This document shows positions 17,134-27,460 of a DNA stretch of 48,008 nt, piece after piece. Each line of letters begins with the position of its first letter. Position 1 is the first letter of the stretch. The notes below the pieces were generated by a model. The model worked only from the letters and a program-made list of their open reading frames with translations, ran no database searches and was not told where the DNA came from. This stretch comes from Candidatus Levybacteria bacterium RIFCSPHIGHO2_01_FULL_38_26 (GTDB lineage Bacteria > Patescibacteriota > Microgenomatia > Levybacterales > UBA12049), in contig MFNO01000021.1 in NCBI GenBank assembly GCA_001782075.1, forward strand, positions 1-48,008, in the 5' to 3' direction. A program made the position numbers and the translations under genes.

Positions 17134-18744
17134 TATTGGTTCGGTGTTTAAATCTCCCAAATGCTCATCCTTGAGCTGGTAAATATCAGCGAACGGATAA
17201 CTGTCAACCAGAACGTAATAACCGCTTTTATAAGCCTCTGTCTGCGACACCAGCCTGAAAGTCAAGTCATTCATATCATGTGTGCGCATTACGATCCACC
17301 TCGCCCAACGATCCGGAAATACTGTTGCCGACTCCCAGTAAGCCCCCGTCCCCTCATGAATAAATCTTTTCATCGCAAGTCCAGATGAGAAAATGATCGC
17401 GTCATGGGATGCGGCTGAAATCAAAATAAATCCTTTTTCATCTTTCGCGTTTTGATTAAGCCATCCGCTTACCTCGGTAACATTTTTCTGAGATGATCCA
17501 ACCCGTGCATCATCAATTGTAACAGCGTCGGTGTTTGCGAAAGCAAAAAATATGCCAAACAAAAATATTCCAATCAATGGCAAACGGAATGCAACAAGCT
17601 TATGCACCAGATATCCTGTAAAAATAGCAAGCGCGGGCATCATCATTATTCCATAGCGGGCGTTAAACCATGTATTGCCTGACAAACCCTGGATAAATAA
17701 TACTGAGTGCCCAAGATAGAGAGCCAAGATGTTAAATACAAATGGAGCAAAAAGCGCGAGCGAGGCTATTTTTATTCCGTTTTTAATATTCCTGTCAAAC
17801 CAAAATATTACAGCTCCGATAACGCCCAAAACCACATTGAACGCGTATGAATTATACATCAGAGCGTAAAAATAAATTTTTAGAGACAAAAGTATGTCTC
17901 CTTTGGTTGCCAAAACTCCAGCTTCCTCCAGCTGAATCTGCTGCGCGCGGGCAGAATAAGGACCAAAAATAAAATACAAAGCATCTTTAAAAATAAGCTG
18001 GTTCCATAAAACCCAAAGTACTATCCCGAATCCCCCAAGAGTCGCGAAAAATACAAACGTTCCCTCAGCTGTCTTATAACCTCTGCTTTTAAGAGTCTTT
18101 AGAAAAATTAGAAGCCCTGCTACAAAAAGCAAGAACCATCCGTCGTATCGAATAAGAGTTGAGAGCATTATCCAAAAAGCAGATTTGATAAGGCTTAGCA
18201 TCTTATCATCCCTAAACCAGAGCATTAATTCATATGCTCCGGCAAGCATTGTGGCAAGAAGCAAAAGCTCAGTCATCGCGGTTGACTGAAGATATAATAT
18301 GTTCAGATTAAGGGTAAAAACCAATACCCCAATAATCCTCCCTAAGTAACCAACACCGATTTTACTCAAAAATAGATATATGATTAACCCTGTCGCTACA
18401 AAAGCGATCATGGATTGAAGCGCTCCGGCAAGCCCACTGTGCCACATAAAATCATTCCAAATGCTGGGGACCATAAGAATATGGGGAAGAGGCAGCCAGA
18501 CGGATCCTAACTGTGCCAGTCCGGGCTTCAAACCCTCTACAACGCGCCTTCCAATATCCAAATGCGACCTCGCGTCATTGTACGCCAAGCCCAATCCGTT
18601 GAAGTAGTAAAACAAAAAATAAAATGCGGATACAAAGACAAGCAGGCCAAAAATTATATATAAGACATTTTTGTTCAAAAAGTAGCTTGCTTTCTCAACT
18701 GTAATTTTATTTAAACTTATAGAAATATAATTTGAGAATTTCAT
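17113..18744 (-). CDS. Polytopic GT-C-like membrane glycosyltransferase
   Basis: About 10 TM segments with lumenal loop GLGLAYNDARSHLDIGRRVVEGLKPGLAQLGSVWLPLPHIL and a soluble C-terminus. Confidence 0.65.
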   Translation of the reverse strand: MKFSNYISISLNKITVEKASYFLNKNVLYIIFGLLVFVSAFYFLFYYFNGLGLAYNDARSHLDIGRRVVEGLKPGLAQLGSVWLPLPHILMVPSIWNDFMWHSGLAGALQSMIAFVATGLIIYLFLSKIGVGYLGRIIGVLVFTLNLNILYLQSTAMTELLLLATMLAGAYELMLWFRDDKMLSLIKSAFWIMLSTLIRYDGWFLLFVAGLLIFLKTLKSRGYKTAEGTFVFFATLGGFGIVLWVLWNQLIFKDALYFIFGPYSARAQQIQLEEAGVLATKGDILLSLKIYFYALMYNSYAFNVVLGVIGAVIFWFDRNIKNGIKIASLALFAPFVFNILALYLGHSVLFIQGLSGNTWFNARYGIMMMPALAIFTGYLVHKLVAFRLPLIGIFLFGIFFAFANTDAVTIDDARVGSSQKNVTEVSGWLNQNAKDEKGFILISAASHDAIIFSSGLAMKRFIHEGTGAYWESATVFPDRWARWIVMRTHDMNDLTFRLVSQTEAYKSGYYVLVDSYPFADIYQLKDEHLGDLNTEPILLNSKL

Positions 18745-18749
18745 AATTT

Positions 18750-20255
18750 TTAATCTCTTTCGCTCCTCAATGTCATAACATATATCACTGAAATCAAAAT
18801 AGATATTGCAGAAATATATGCGATAAGAAATCCTCCAAGGGAGATATATTTATAGAAAAAAATATTAAAAATAAGCGAGCTTGATTTTTGATCTTCTAGA
18901 AAATTCAAATTGTACTGGTATGTATAAGGAATAGGACTAGAAAGATTAATTGCTTCAACTCTGGGTGGAATAGAGTTTGTAGTCATTGCCCCCAATGAAC
19001 TTACCCAAACGCTATAGATTAAAAGCGAAGCAAATACAAAAACAAAGACGGGGTTTTTGTTTAACTTTTCAATTGCTACTCCAATTGCCCCGCAAAACAG
19101 CGCTGCCGCAGGGATCAGATACCTAGGTCCGTATGACCAACCTCCCCATGGATCTCCAAACATTGAATAAACAACAACACACATCATGGCAACTGAGGAT
19201 GTAAGAATTACGGCATATAAAGTTTCTCTTTTTTTTGATGCAATCCAAAGACCCAACAATCCGACAGCAACAATAGGGCTATAAAAAAGAATTCCCCTCT
19301 CGTTGCTTATGATAAGTATATATAGTCCGTTCATCTGGCTTCTAGGGTCAAAGACATGCTTTCGATCATACGGGCTTTCTGGTTCCTCAACTTTCTCCTG
19401 TGGCTGAAATCTTCCTCCCTCTACATAATCAGTTCTACCGATCATCTGACCAAGAGTGGTGTATGATCCGGTCAATGAATAGTTATACCAGCCGAACAAA
19501 AATATCAGAGGAATTATGCCAATCAAGATAAACATACTGCTCACGTCAAACGCAATTTTTATCTTTTTACCCAAATCCTCAAGCTTAAAATGCCTAAAGA
19601 CAACGTATATCAAAACAGGCAGCATCATAAACGCGTTTGGAATATCCATAAGAATTGCTGCGGAAAATATAATCCCAAGCATCAGATTGTTAAGCCATGT
19701 TCTTTGAGAAAGCGCATTTAGAACCGATAATAGAATTAGAGTGGTGCTTGCATGATGCTGGGTAAGAGTCAGAGAATACGAAAGGGCATTTGTCGCAAAT
19801 ATAAATACAAGCCCTCCGATAATAGCCGTGTACCTGCCGGCGCCAAGTTTTTGTCCTATCTTAAAAACTAAATATATATTTAAAATCGCGAAAATAAGAG
19901 TTGAGAAGAACGTAAAAAGTTGGGGCAAATCAAATATTTTTCCAAGCATATAAAACGGTATGGCGACAAAAGAGACTCCGGGTGTAAAAATTGAAAAGTA
20001 ATTGCTGTTGTGAAGAACTATATCGGGCGCGGAAAATTTTGCCTGCTCGTCGGTAAAAAAGAACGATTTATTTTCAACAATCGCCTCAACCAATGAATAC
20101 CGTGAATTGGTATTGGTAGACTCAAAAGGCCCCCCTACTCTACTGTCTTTTTCATTCTGGTAATAAATCGGAGTCCCAATATCTCCTTTCACCACAAACC
20201 CCAAGAGAATTATTGAGATGATAAAAATAATTAATGTAAATATATTCTTTTTCAT
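18750..20255 (-). CDS. Polytopic GT-C-like membrane protein
   Basis: Many TM segments; lumenal loop YYQNEKDSRVGGPFESTNTNSRYSLVEAIVENKSFFFTDEQAKFSAPDIVLHN; DPWGGWSYGPRYLIPAAALFCG. Start at internal MKKNIF preferred over the ORF-track start at 20339. Confidence 0.6.
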   Translation of the reverse strand: MKKNIFTLIIFIISIILLGFVVKGDIGTPIYYQNEKDSRVGGPFESTNTNSRYSLVEAIVENKSFFFTDEQAKFSAPDIVLHNSNYFSIFTPGVSFVAIPFYMLGKIFDLPQLFTFFSTLIFAILNIYLVFKIGQKLGAGRYTAIIGGLVFIFATNALSYSLTLTQHHASTTLILLSVLNALSQRTWLNNLMLGIIFSAAILMDIPNAFMMLPVLIYVVFRHFKLEDLGKKIKIAFDVSSMFILIGIIPLIFLFGWYNYSLTGSYTTLGQMIGRTDYVEGGRFQPQEKVEEPESPYDRKHVFDPRSQMNGLYILIISNERGILFYSPIVAVGLLGLWIASKKRETLYAVILTSSVAMMCVVVYSMFGDPWGGWSYGPRYLIPAAALFCGAIGVAIEKLNKNPVFVFVFASLLIYSVWVSSLGAMTTNSIPPRVEAINLSSPIPYTYQYNLNFLEDQKSSSLIFNIFFYKYISLGGFLIAYISAISILISVIYVMTLRSERD

Positions 20256-20259
20256 AATT

Positions 20260-21171
20260 TTAGTCAAATGATTTAGTAGTATTTGCCATATCCCATTTGG
20301 CTGTAAGCCTCTTTTCAACAATCGCTGCCCTCCAAGCACAATATTTATTTATAATAAAAATTGACAAAGTCAAAATAGGATGCCTGATAAACTGTTTTAA
20401 CATCGATGATAAAAACAAACTCATTGGAACAAAAACTTCTTTTTCAACAAGATTTCCTGGAAAATACTTTTTCATTCTGATCGGTGAAGCTCTAAATCTT
20501 GTATTTTGCCTTATATGATCCTTTAATGTCTTAGGAGATCTATAATTAACTATAGCAGTTTTAACAAACACATATTGATACCCTAAATCCAAACAAGAAA
20601 AATAGGTAAACATATCATTTGCTATCATATCTGAGGGAATAGTAATTTTCTTTACCAGTTCTTTTTTATAGGACAAAATCCTTCCGTCCGCAGAAAATAC
20701 GTTATTTCCTCCTCTAATTTTTTCTCTAAACTCAAGATATGCATCAGTGGTGCAATTTACTGCCTTCTCGATAAAAGTTTTACCTTTTATTGGAGTTGGA
20801 TTACCTCCGCACATTCCGATCTTTTTGTTTTTAATCAGAGGATTAATCAAGTCGCGAATTACAAATTCATGAGCAAATACTACATCTGCGTCCGATTGGA
20901 CTAAAATATCAGTTTCCAAAGATTTGTATATTTGATTTAATCGGGATGATTTTCCAATTCTTTTTTTAAAATCAATAACTCTAAGTTTTGAAGATTTAAT
21001 TGATCTGGCCTTTTTTACAGTGTCGTCTGTTGATCCATCAGAGACCACAAGGATCTTATTCAATTTAAACCCTTCTTCTTTTTGCATCAAAACAGAACGA
21101 AGAAATGCCTTTATATTCTTCTCTTCGTTATAAGCAGATACCGCTACTGTTACGTCTATTTTTTTATTCAT
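20260..21171 (-). CDS. GT2 family glycosyltransferase (paralog 1)
   Basis: VTVAVSAYNEEKNIKAFLRSVLMQKEEGFKLNKILVVSDGSTDDTV...VQSDADVVF...YRSPKTLKDHIRQNTRFRASPI. Confidence 0.85.
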   Translation of the reverse strand: MNKKIDVTVAVSAYNEEKNIKAFLRSVLMQKEEGFKLNKILVVSDGSTDDTVKKARSIKSSKLRVIDFKKRIGKSSRLNQIYKSLETDILVQSDADVVFAHEFVIRDLINPLIKNKKIGMCGGNPTPIKGKTFIEKAVNCTTDAYLEFREKIRGGNNVFSADGRILSYKKELVKKITIPSDMIANDMFTYFSCLDLGYQYVFVKTAIVNYRSPKTLKDHIRQNTRFRASPIRMKKYFPGNLVEKEVFVPMSLFLSSMLKQFIRHPILTLSIFIINKYCAWRAAIVEKRLTAKWDMANTTKSFD

Positions 21172-21835
21172 ATTTTCCTTTACTTTTTAAAATAAAAAAA
21201 TGGTGCCAAGGGTGATCTTTTACCCTAAAATCTTCAAGCAACTCGAGTCTTGATTTACGAAGTGATTTTTTAAACCGATCATAACTATAACCCTTGTATC
21301 CTATCTCCCAAAAATGCTGTCCTTTAAATTTGTGTTCACGAAAACCCAAATCTACTGAAAAGAGGTATTTAAGTGCCTTAAAGTAAACAAATTTTAACGA
21401 TAAAGACAAAGATAGGCTTACATGAGGCACAGAAATGATAGCATATTTTGAAACTTTCGATATATTCTTTAGGCTTTTTTCCATATCGGTATACTTAACA
21501 TGTTCTAGAACCTCACAACAAATAACACAATCAAATTTCTCTTTGCGTGGAATATCAATTTTAGGCAAAGCACAAATATAATCTGGTTTTAGATTAGAAT
21601 CAATATCCATAGTTATCACCTTCGTCCCAATTTTTTTTAACACATCACTAACTATCCCATCCCCTAAACCTATCAAGAAAATCTTCATGGATTTCTTTTT
21701 TAACAATTTAGAAATTCTAATAGTTTCCCAAACTTGAACATGATAAGATATCCATCTCTCTAGATTCACGTAACTTTTGAAATTGTAGTGAGCTGGATCC
21801 ACCTGCTTCTTATAATTTGCTTTTAATTTAGTCAT
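21164..21835 (-). CDS. Class I SAM-dependent methyltransferase
   Basis: MKIFLIGLGDGIVSDVLKKIGTKVITMDIDSNLKPDYICALPKIDIPRKEKFDCVICCEVLEHVKYTDMEKSLKNISKVSKYAIISVPH. Confidence 0.8.
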   Translation of the reverse strand: MTKLKANYKKQVDPAHYNFKSYVNLERWISYHVQVWETIRISKLLKKKSMKIFLIGLGDGIVSDVLKKIGTKVITMDIDSNLKPDYICALPKIDIPRKEKFDCVICCEVLEHVKYTDMEKSLKNISKVSKYAIISVPHVSLSLSLSLKFVYFKALKYLFSVDLGFREHKFKGQHFWEIGYKGYSYDRFKKSLRKSRLELLEDFRVKDHPWHHFFILKSKGKYE

Positions 21836-22769
21836 ATTTGCTTATTCTTTTTGACGTTTCAATTAAATCCCAAGTAGGATTAAAATTTTTCGCATATCTT
21901 TTTCCTTGATAGATTACATACAAACTAAAGAAGAAAATAAATATGCATCCAGCTGGATTTTTGAAAACTTCGGGTATCATACAAGTCCAAAATAGCAAAG
22001 GTGGCTTAGCATATTCCTTGTCTACTAATGTTTTAAATCGTTTTCTTAATATAAATCTGTTTGAGTTATTTCTAATTTGCCACCTAGATAAATCCTTTAT
22101 ATTTTGGGGCATCCGACAGAATACAACTGCATTTTCTAAAAACCTGAATTTAAATCCACTATCAATACATGACAAATATATAAATGTGTCTGCATTTCCC
22201 ATCTCGTTAAGCTCCGTGGGAAAGTTTATTTTCTTCACCAATTCTCTACTCAAGACCATAATCTTGCCGTCAGAGGAGTATTTACTATTTCCATTCTTTA
22301 TGTATTTTCTCATCCTGTCATGAGTATAAGAACTTGCTACCGCAGCACGTTCGATAAAATTTGTCGGGGGTAGCGGTTGGGGGTTTCCGCAAACCAAACC
22401 TAGATTTTTTTCATATAAAAAAGGGTTTATTAATTTACTAATTAACCTCACATCCCGGATTTCAATATCATCATTCAGTAAAACTATGATGTCAGATTGA
22501 ATTGTTTCTAATAATTTCTTGACGGATCCTGCGAAACCTTTCCTGTTTTTGTTATTAATAATCTTTATTTTTTGACTGTCAAATTTTTTGACAATATCTA
22601 CAGTCCTATCAGTGCTTGCATCTGAGTGAATAACTATTTTTTCAAAATCATAGTTATCTGTTTTTTGCTTAAGCAATGATGTTAATATATGAGCAATGTT
22701 TCTTTCAGAATTATAGGCAGCAATACCAACAGAAACACTTATCTTTTTATTATTATGTATATTTTTCAT
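21828..22769 (-). CDS. GT2 family glycosyltransferase (paralog 2)
   Basis: VSVGIAAYNSERNIAHILTSLLKQKTDNYDFEKIVIHSDASTDRTV...LLNDDIEI...CRMPQNIKDLSRWQIRNNSNRF. Confidence 0.85.
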   Translation of the reverse strand: MKNIHNNKKISVSVGIAAYNSERNIAHILTSLLKQKTDNYDFEKIVIHSDASTDRTVDIVKKFDSQKIKIINNKNRKGFAGSVKKLLETIQSDIIVLLNDDIEIRDVRLISKLINPFLYEKNLGLVCGNPQPLPPTNFIERAAVASSYTHDRMRKYIKNGNSKYSSDGKIMVLSRELVKKINFPTELNEMGNADTFIYLSCIDSGFKFRFLENAVVFCRMPQNIKDLSRWQIRNNSNRFILRKRFKTLVDKEYAKPPLLFWTCMIPEVFKNPAGCIFIFFFSLYVIYQGKRYAKNFNPTWDLIETSKRISKYD

Positions 22770-23673
22770 AAAGGGTTTGTAAATAAATATTTCTATGTCC
22801 CTTTGGTCTTCCGAATGACATACTAAGATGAATCAGAATATAATTTGTTAAGAATTTATCTGACATGTTTTTAAACTCATTTGTAATCAATTTTGATAAA
22901 CTTTTTTTTAACCTGATATTTATAAAAGTAATGTCATAACCGGGAAGAGTTAAAACCGTTCTTCCATAATCAAGCAGATATATCTTTGATCCTTTTACTA
23001 TAATGTTGTCCAGACACATGTCTCGATGCGCGATATGTAATTTTTTAAAACTTACTTTTTTTATAGATATTAAAAAATCGGTATAGCTTTTTAAAATTAT
23101 TCGAGCACTTTTTATGTTTGATGCTATAGTAAGAATGACGATAAATGGAAAAAAGAATATGTAATAAAACATATCTCTTTTGGGAAATTTTGTTGCCTCC
23201 TTTTTTGTCAATGAGCTTGATATATCTATATATGCATTCAATATTTTAGAGATTATCTCAGCTTGATTACCAACAGGATAATTAGTTAAAGACTTACCTT
23301 TGACAAATTCGTACACTATTGATAGAGAGCTATTTGTTTTTTTACAGGCAATAATTTCTGGTATATATATTTTTCGATCAACAAGCATTCTATGCAGTAA
23401 TTTATTTAAAATATATTCATTAACCAAATCATAATACCTGTAATCCTTTAATCTTCCTGTCCAGGTTTTTATAAAAAAATCTTTTTTATTATACTTATAT
23501 ACTCCAATCCCATAATACATATACGGATTTTCCTTTTTTACCTCTCTTGCCAATTTGTATTTTCCTATCTTCTCTGGAACATCAATCTTCCACTTCCAAA
23601 CTTGACTTTTGAAAATATAAATTATCATACCTATAGAAATGTTTAAAATTGTTGGTTTTTTTAATGTGCTCAT
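22753..23673 (-). CDS. Small-molecule/glycan kinase of the aminoglycoside phosphotransferase/LPS kinase type
   Basis: LHIAHRDMCLDNIIVKGSKIYLLDYGRT (HRDxxxxN...DYG, replacing DFG) and a hydrophobic stretch MFYYIFFFPFIVILTIAS. Start at internal MSTLKK preferred over the ORF-track start at 23709. Confidence 0.7.
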   Translation of the reverse strand: MSTLKKPTILNISIGMIIYIFKSQVWKWKIDVPEKIGKYKLAREVKKENPYMYYGIGVYKYNKKDFFIKTWTGRLKDYRYYDLVNEYILNKLLHRMLVDRKIYIPEIIACKKTNSSLSIVYEFVKGKSLTNYPVGNQAEIISKILNAYIDISSSLTKKEATKFPKRDMFYYIFFFPFIVILTIASNIKSARIILKSYTDFLISIKKVSFKKLHIAHRDMCLDNIIVKGSKIYLLDYGRTVLTLPGYDITFINIRLKKSLSKLITNEFKNMSDKFLTNYILIHLSMSFGRPKGHRNIYLQTLYEKYT

Positions 23674-24584
23674 AATATCGACATTTTTGACGATTTTATC
23701 GTCGCCCATCTAATATCGAGTTTTCTATATAGAGCTTTGCTTCTCAATTTGCAGTAAAAATTAAGCAGTTTTACAAACGCGTATCCAAGCGGATTTTTTA
23801 CCGACTGATAAATAAGGAGTCTTAAGTTTATTTCTTTAGGGACATAAAATCCCATATCTACTACTTCTTTTCCAAAATATTCACAGAGTTGATCTCCACC
23901 GGCAAGGTGGCGAATAGACTGATGAATATGATCTTTTATAGAACTTGGAGACCTATACATAACAACTGCATTTTTTGCAAAATAGTGTTTGTATCCTTTA
24001 GACATGCACATAAAATAACTATAAGCATCATCATTGAGAACTCCACTAGGAATAGTTAGAGTCTGGGCAAACGCTTTTGAATAGGCAAGAAAACCGTGGG
24101 CGCTGTATGCAGTATTTCCAAAATTGAATTGTTTATAAAAATAATTTCTCGCGTAAATATAGTTATTTATGGCAGACTCCAGAAAACTTCGGGCAGGAAT
24201 TGGCTGTGCGTTTCCGCAGACCAAGGCAGTTTTCCTGTCTTCAATAAACTTTTTTACCATGTTTTCAATTGTTTTTTTGCCTTTCATAATCATGTCGGAA
24301 TCGAGAACAACCAAAACATCTCCGCTGAACCTTTTTAGAAGCTCTCCAACTCTTGCCGCTTTGCCCATTCGCCTCCCGTCATCGATAATTTTTATCCGAT
24401 TGTCTTTCACGCTTTTTGCAAGAGCGACCGTATTATCCTTGCTTCCGTCGGAAATAACGATAATTTCCGCGATTTTGATTGTTTTCTCTTTCTGTGAAAT
24501 AACTGATCTAAGCATGTTTGCAATATTCTGCTCTTCGTTATAGGCCGATGTTCCAACGGAAACGGTGAGTTTTTTATTTTTCAT
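23670..24584 (-). CDS. GT2 family glycosyltransferase (paralog 3)
   Basis: VSVGTSAYNEEQNIANMLRSVISQKEKTIKIAEIIVISDGSKDNTV...VVLDSDMIM...YRSPSSIKDHIHQSIRHLAGGDQL. Confidence 0.87.
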   Translation of the reverse strand: MKNKKLTVSVGTSAYNEEQNIANMLRSVISQKEKTIKIAEIIVISDGSKDNTVALAKSVKDNRIKIIDDGRRMGKAARVGELLKRFSGDVLVVLDSDMIMKGKKTIENMVKKFIEDRKTALVCGNAQPIPARSFLESAINNYIYARNYFYKQFNFGNTAYSAHGFLAYSKAFAQTLTIPSGVLNDDAYSYFMCMSKGYKHYFAKNAVVMYRSPSSIKDHIHQSIRHLAGGDQLCEYFGKEVVDMGFYVPKEINLRLLIYQSVKNPLGYAFVKLLNFYCKLRSKALYRKLDIRWATIKSSKMSIL

Positions 24585-24586
24585 AT

Positions 24587-25708
24587 TTATAAAATCTCCT
24601 TTATATAAGATACTAATTGTTTTCCGACTGCTTTTGGATTAAATTTTTCCTGGTACAATTTGTATCCATTCATCGCTATTTCACTTCTGAGCTTCGGACT
24701 ATCTTTTAGCTCAATTATTGATTTTACCAATTCTTTCGGATCTGCAGGTTTTACCAAATACATGTTTTTTTTGTGTGTAAATATGCTTCTTGCCACTGGA
24801 GAATCAGCTGTCAAAACAACCCTGCCAAGAGCCAAACCTTGATAAACTTTGTTTGGAATCACTCTGTCAACTGTCGGGTGTTTTTGTAAAAAACCTAAGA
24901 ATATATCCGCGGTCTGCATAATTTTCAAATGCTCGTTTTCCGGAGTATTATGGTAAAAAACTACATTTGGAAGTTTTAAATCCTTTGCTCTCTTGTAATT
25001 TGCCTCAAAGGTATTACCGTTTCCAATAAAAGTAAAATTAATATCTTTATCCTCCCTTAGTATTCTTGCCGCTTCAATAATATATTCAACCCCATGAATA
25101 GGGCTGTATAGTCCGTAATAAACAACGTTAATTTTTTTATCCATATTTTTATAAGGCGAATAGGCATATCCCTTGTTATCCGCGCCAATTGGAAGCACCC
25201 GAAGTTTTTTCTCTGGTATTCCAAAATCTTTCATCAAAAATTCTTTCTGATATGGTGTGTCGGCAAAAACCAAATCGCACATTTTATAGACAATAGACTC
25301 TGCCAATTTGATTGTTTTTCCTAGCATTGAACCTTTTTTAAGTATCCCTTGTTCGAAGGTAAAACCAATATAAACTATAAGCAGAGGGTTAAACACGAGC
25401 TTTTTTCCGAATATCTTTGCCAATATGTAAGCTAAAAATACATCTACATGTCCTGGGTAGCCAACGTATATTACATCTGTTTTTTTAAATATAGAAAAGT
25501 TTTTTATAATTTCTGTAAAAATTTTGTATTTTCTTAAAATTCTACTCGCAATTTGAAACCAAGACATCTCATCTTTGGTTGTAAGCTTGGTTACTTTTAT
25601 ATGGGCATTAATTTCAACAATAGGAATATTATTCTCCGCCAACCCCTGGAGAATCATTTTGTTGGATGTATAAGTCTTGTCGTAAGTTCCAAAATAACAA
25701 ATCTTCAT
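24587..25708 (-). CDS. GT4-type (GT-B) glycosyltransferase
   Basis: INVVYYGLYSPIHGVEYIIEAARIL...FTFIGNGNTF...LPNVVFYHNTPENEHLKIMQTADIFLGFLQKHPTVDRVIPNKVYQGLALGRVVLTADS. Confidence 0.85.
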   Translation of the reverse strand: MKICYFGTYDKTYTSNKMILQGLAENNIPIVEINAHIKVTKLTTKDEMSWFQIASRILRKYKIFTEIIKNFSIFKKTDVIYVGYPGHVDVFLAYILAKIFGKKLVFNPLLIVYIGFTFEQGILKKGSMLGKTIKLAESIVYKMCDLVFADTPYQKEFLMKDFGIPEKKLRVLPIGADNKGYAYSPYKNMDKKINVVYYGLYSPIHGVEYIIEAARILREDKDINFTFIGNGNTFEANYKRAKDLKLPNVVFYHNTPENEHLKIMQTADIFLGFLQKHPTVDRVIPNKVYQGLALGRVVLTADSPVARSIFTHKKNMYLVKPADPKELVKSIIELKDSPKLRSEIAMNGYKLYQEKFNPKAVGKQLVSYIKEIL

Positions 25709-25709
25709 A

Positions 25710-26624
25710 TTATTTTCTAAATCCTTCCTTTGTGCTTTCCGCGATAACCCATGTGCCCCTCATTTCGTTGACAAAAACAGATCTAATTTTCATAAATATT
25801 AGAACTCCAAGGTACAATGTCAATGTAAATGGGTATCTTAAAAAGTATTTGAAAACATAAGGGATAGCTATGTGTTTTGGAAGATTTGTTTCTTTTGAAA
25901 TAAAACTTTTTCCAAATTCACCGACAAGCTGTTTATAAGACTGAATAAACCTAACGCTTTGTTTTTGATGATCTTTAAAAGTTCCCGGCAAACGGTAATG
26001 AACATTTGCTTTCCGAGAAAACACATATTTGAAATGGTTATAAACAGTATAAAGATACGCATACGCATCCTCGGCGACCACGTTCTTTTTAAACCTAATA
26101 GATTTATATAATCTTTTTGACATTGCTCTTGCTCTTCCATGACATGTATAAATATTGTTGCCGCTATTGATTGACTCAAAAATTTCTTTCTTCAAATTCA
26201 TGCTTATTTTAAGAATTTCTTCAAATTTACTTTTGGCCCAATACTCTTTTACTCTCGCGGAAGCTAGGTCCGCGTCTTGTTTTAAGATTGGTTCTATTAA
26301 TTTCTCAATCATATGTTGATCTCTAATTAAAATGTCCGCATCAAGAAGTACTAAAATATCCGATTTTGTCTTCCCTATAATTTCGTTCATGGCATATGAT
26401 TTCCCCATGCGTTTTTTTCCCGAAATTATTTCAAGATTAGCTATTTTTGTTTTATTCACAACTTCCAATGTACCGTCGGTACTTGCGTCTGAATAAACAA
26501 TCACCCTTTCGATTTTCGCAGAGGAAATTGTTTGAGACTCGACGCTCCTAAGAAGTGAGCCGATATTTTTTACCTCGTTGTATGCCGGGATACCAATTGT
26601 TAATGTATTTTTATATTTTTTCAT
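25710..26624 (-). CDS. GT2 family glycosyltransferase (paralog 4)
   Basis: LTIGIPAYNEVKNIGSLLRSVESQTISSAKIERVIVYSDASTDGT...VLLDADILI...YRLPGTFKDHQKQSVRFIQSYKQL. Start at internal MKKYKN preferred over the ORF-track start at 26666. Confidence 0.87.
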   Translation of the reverse strand: MKKYKNTLTIGIPAYNEVKNIGSLLRSVESQTISSAKIERVIVYSDASTDGTLEVVNKTKIANLEIISGKKRMGKSYAMNEIIGKTKSDILVLLDADILIRDQHMIEKLIEPILKQDADLASARVKEYWAKSKFEEILKISMNLKKEIFESINSGNNIYTCHGRARAMSKRLYKSIRFKKNVVAEDAYAYLYTVYNHFKYVFSRKANVHYRLPGTFKDHQKQSVRFIQSYKQLVGEFGKSFISKETNLPKHIAIPYVFKYFLRYPFTLTLYLGVLIFMKIRSVFVNEMRGTWVIAESTKEGFRK

Positions 26625-26628
26625 ATAT

Positions 26629-27456
26629 CTAAACTTTTTCTGAAATAAATACTTTCCAAATGTCAAAGTTATTTAAAATTTTTCGTAAAAAATGGGTAGT
26701 TGATGAATAAAGAGATGGAAACTCAGATAATGAATGAGTTTTGTTTATTACAGTACGGGGAATCGAAAATCGTCCAAATTCTTTACTCAAAGATCCCAAG
26801 TCAACTGAAAAAGCAGCTTCATAACCGGCTTTCTTCACCAGTTCAATTGCGGACTTGTTGTAAATTCCTTTTGGATAAGCAAAAAACTTGATTGGAAAAC
26901 CAAGACGCTTTTCCAAAATTTTTTTCGAGTCTACAATTTCTTGTTCTAATTCAATTCTACTTAATTTATTGAAATTTGCGTGGGTCGCGCTATGACACCC
27001 GATAGAAACCCCCTGCGAATGAAGATATTTTATTTGATCCCAACTCAAAAGCTTGCCTCTATGGTCTAATTCTTTTCTGTTTGCATTTTTTGGATTCGAA
27101 AGAACAAACAAAAGTACCGGAATACTGTGTTTTCTTGTCAACGGCAAAATATCCATAACGCTTGCGTAACCGTCATCGATTGTCAAAACAATCGAAGATC
27201 CTTCAGTCTTTTTTCCTTCAAAAGCCATAAGCGCCTGATCAGCGCTAATGAATCTAGAAGTTTTTAACAGTTTCTGGATCTGCTTCTCAAAATCATTAGT
27301 GGTTACCGAATAAAAATTTCCAGCCTCCTCAATACCATGGTAGCAAATAACACTTACCGCGTTATTATCTATTCCAATTATTCTTGACAGTGAATATATA
27401 GTACTAAGAATAAATCTTTTTGTATAAATAAATAAAACTTTTTTTATTGTTTTCAT
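26629..27456 (-). CDS. Polysaccharide deacetylase (NodB/CE4 homology)
   Basis: VICYHGI, SSIVLTIDDGYASVMDILPL, GVSIGCHSATHANF, PIKFFAYPKGIYNKSAIELVKKAGYEAAFSVD. Confidence 0.9.
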   Translation of the reverse strand: MKTIKKVLFIYTKRFILSTIYSLSRIIGIDNNAVSVICYHGIEEAGNFYSVTTNDFEKQIQKLLKTSRFISADQALMAFEGKKTEGSSIVLTIDDGYASVMDILPLTRKHSIPVLLFVLSNPKNANRKELDHRGKLLSWDQIKYLHSQGVSIGCHSATHANFNKLSRIELEQEIVDSKKILEKRLGFPIKFFAYPKGIYNKSAIELVKKAGYEAAFSVDLGSLSKEFGRFSIPRTVINKTHSLSEFPSLYSSTTHFLRKILNNFDIWKVFISEKV

Positions 27457-27460
27457 ATAA

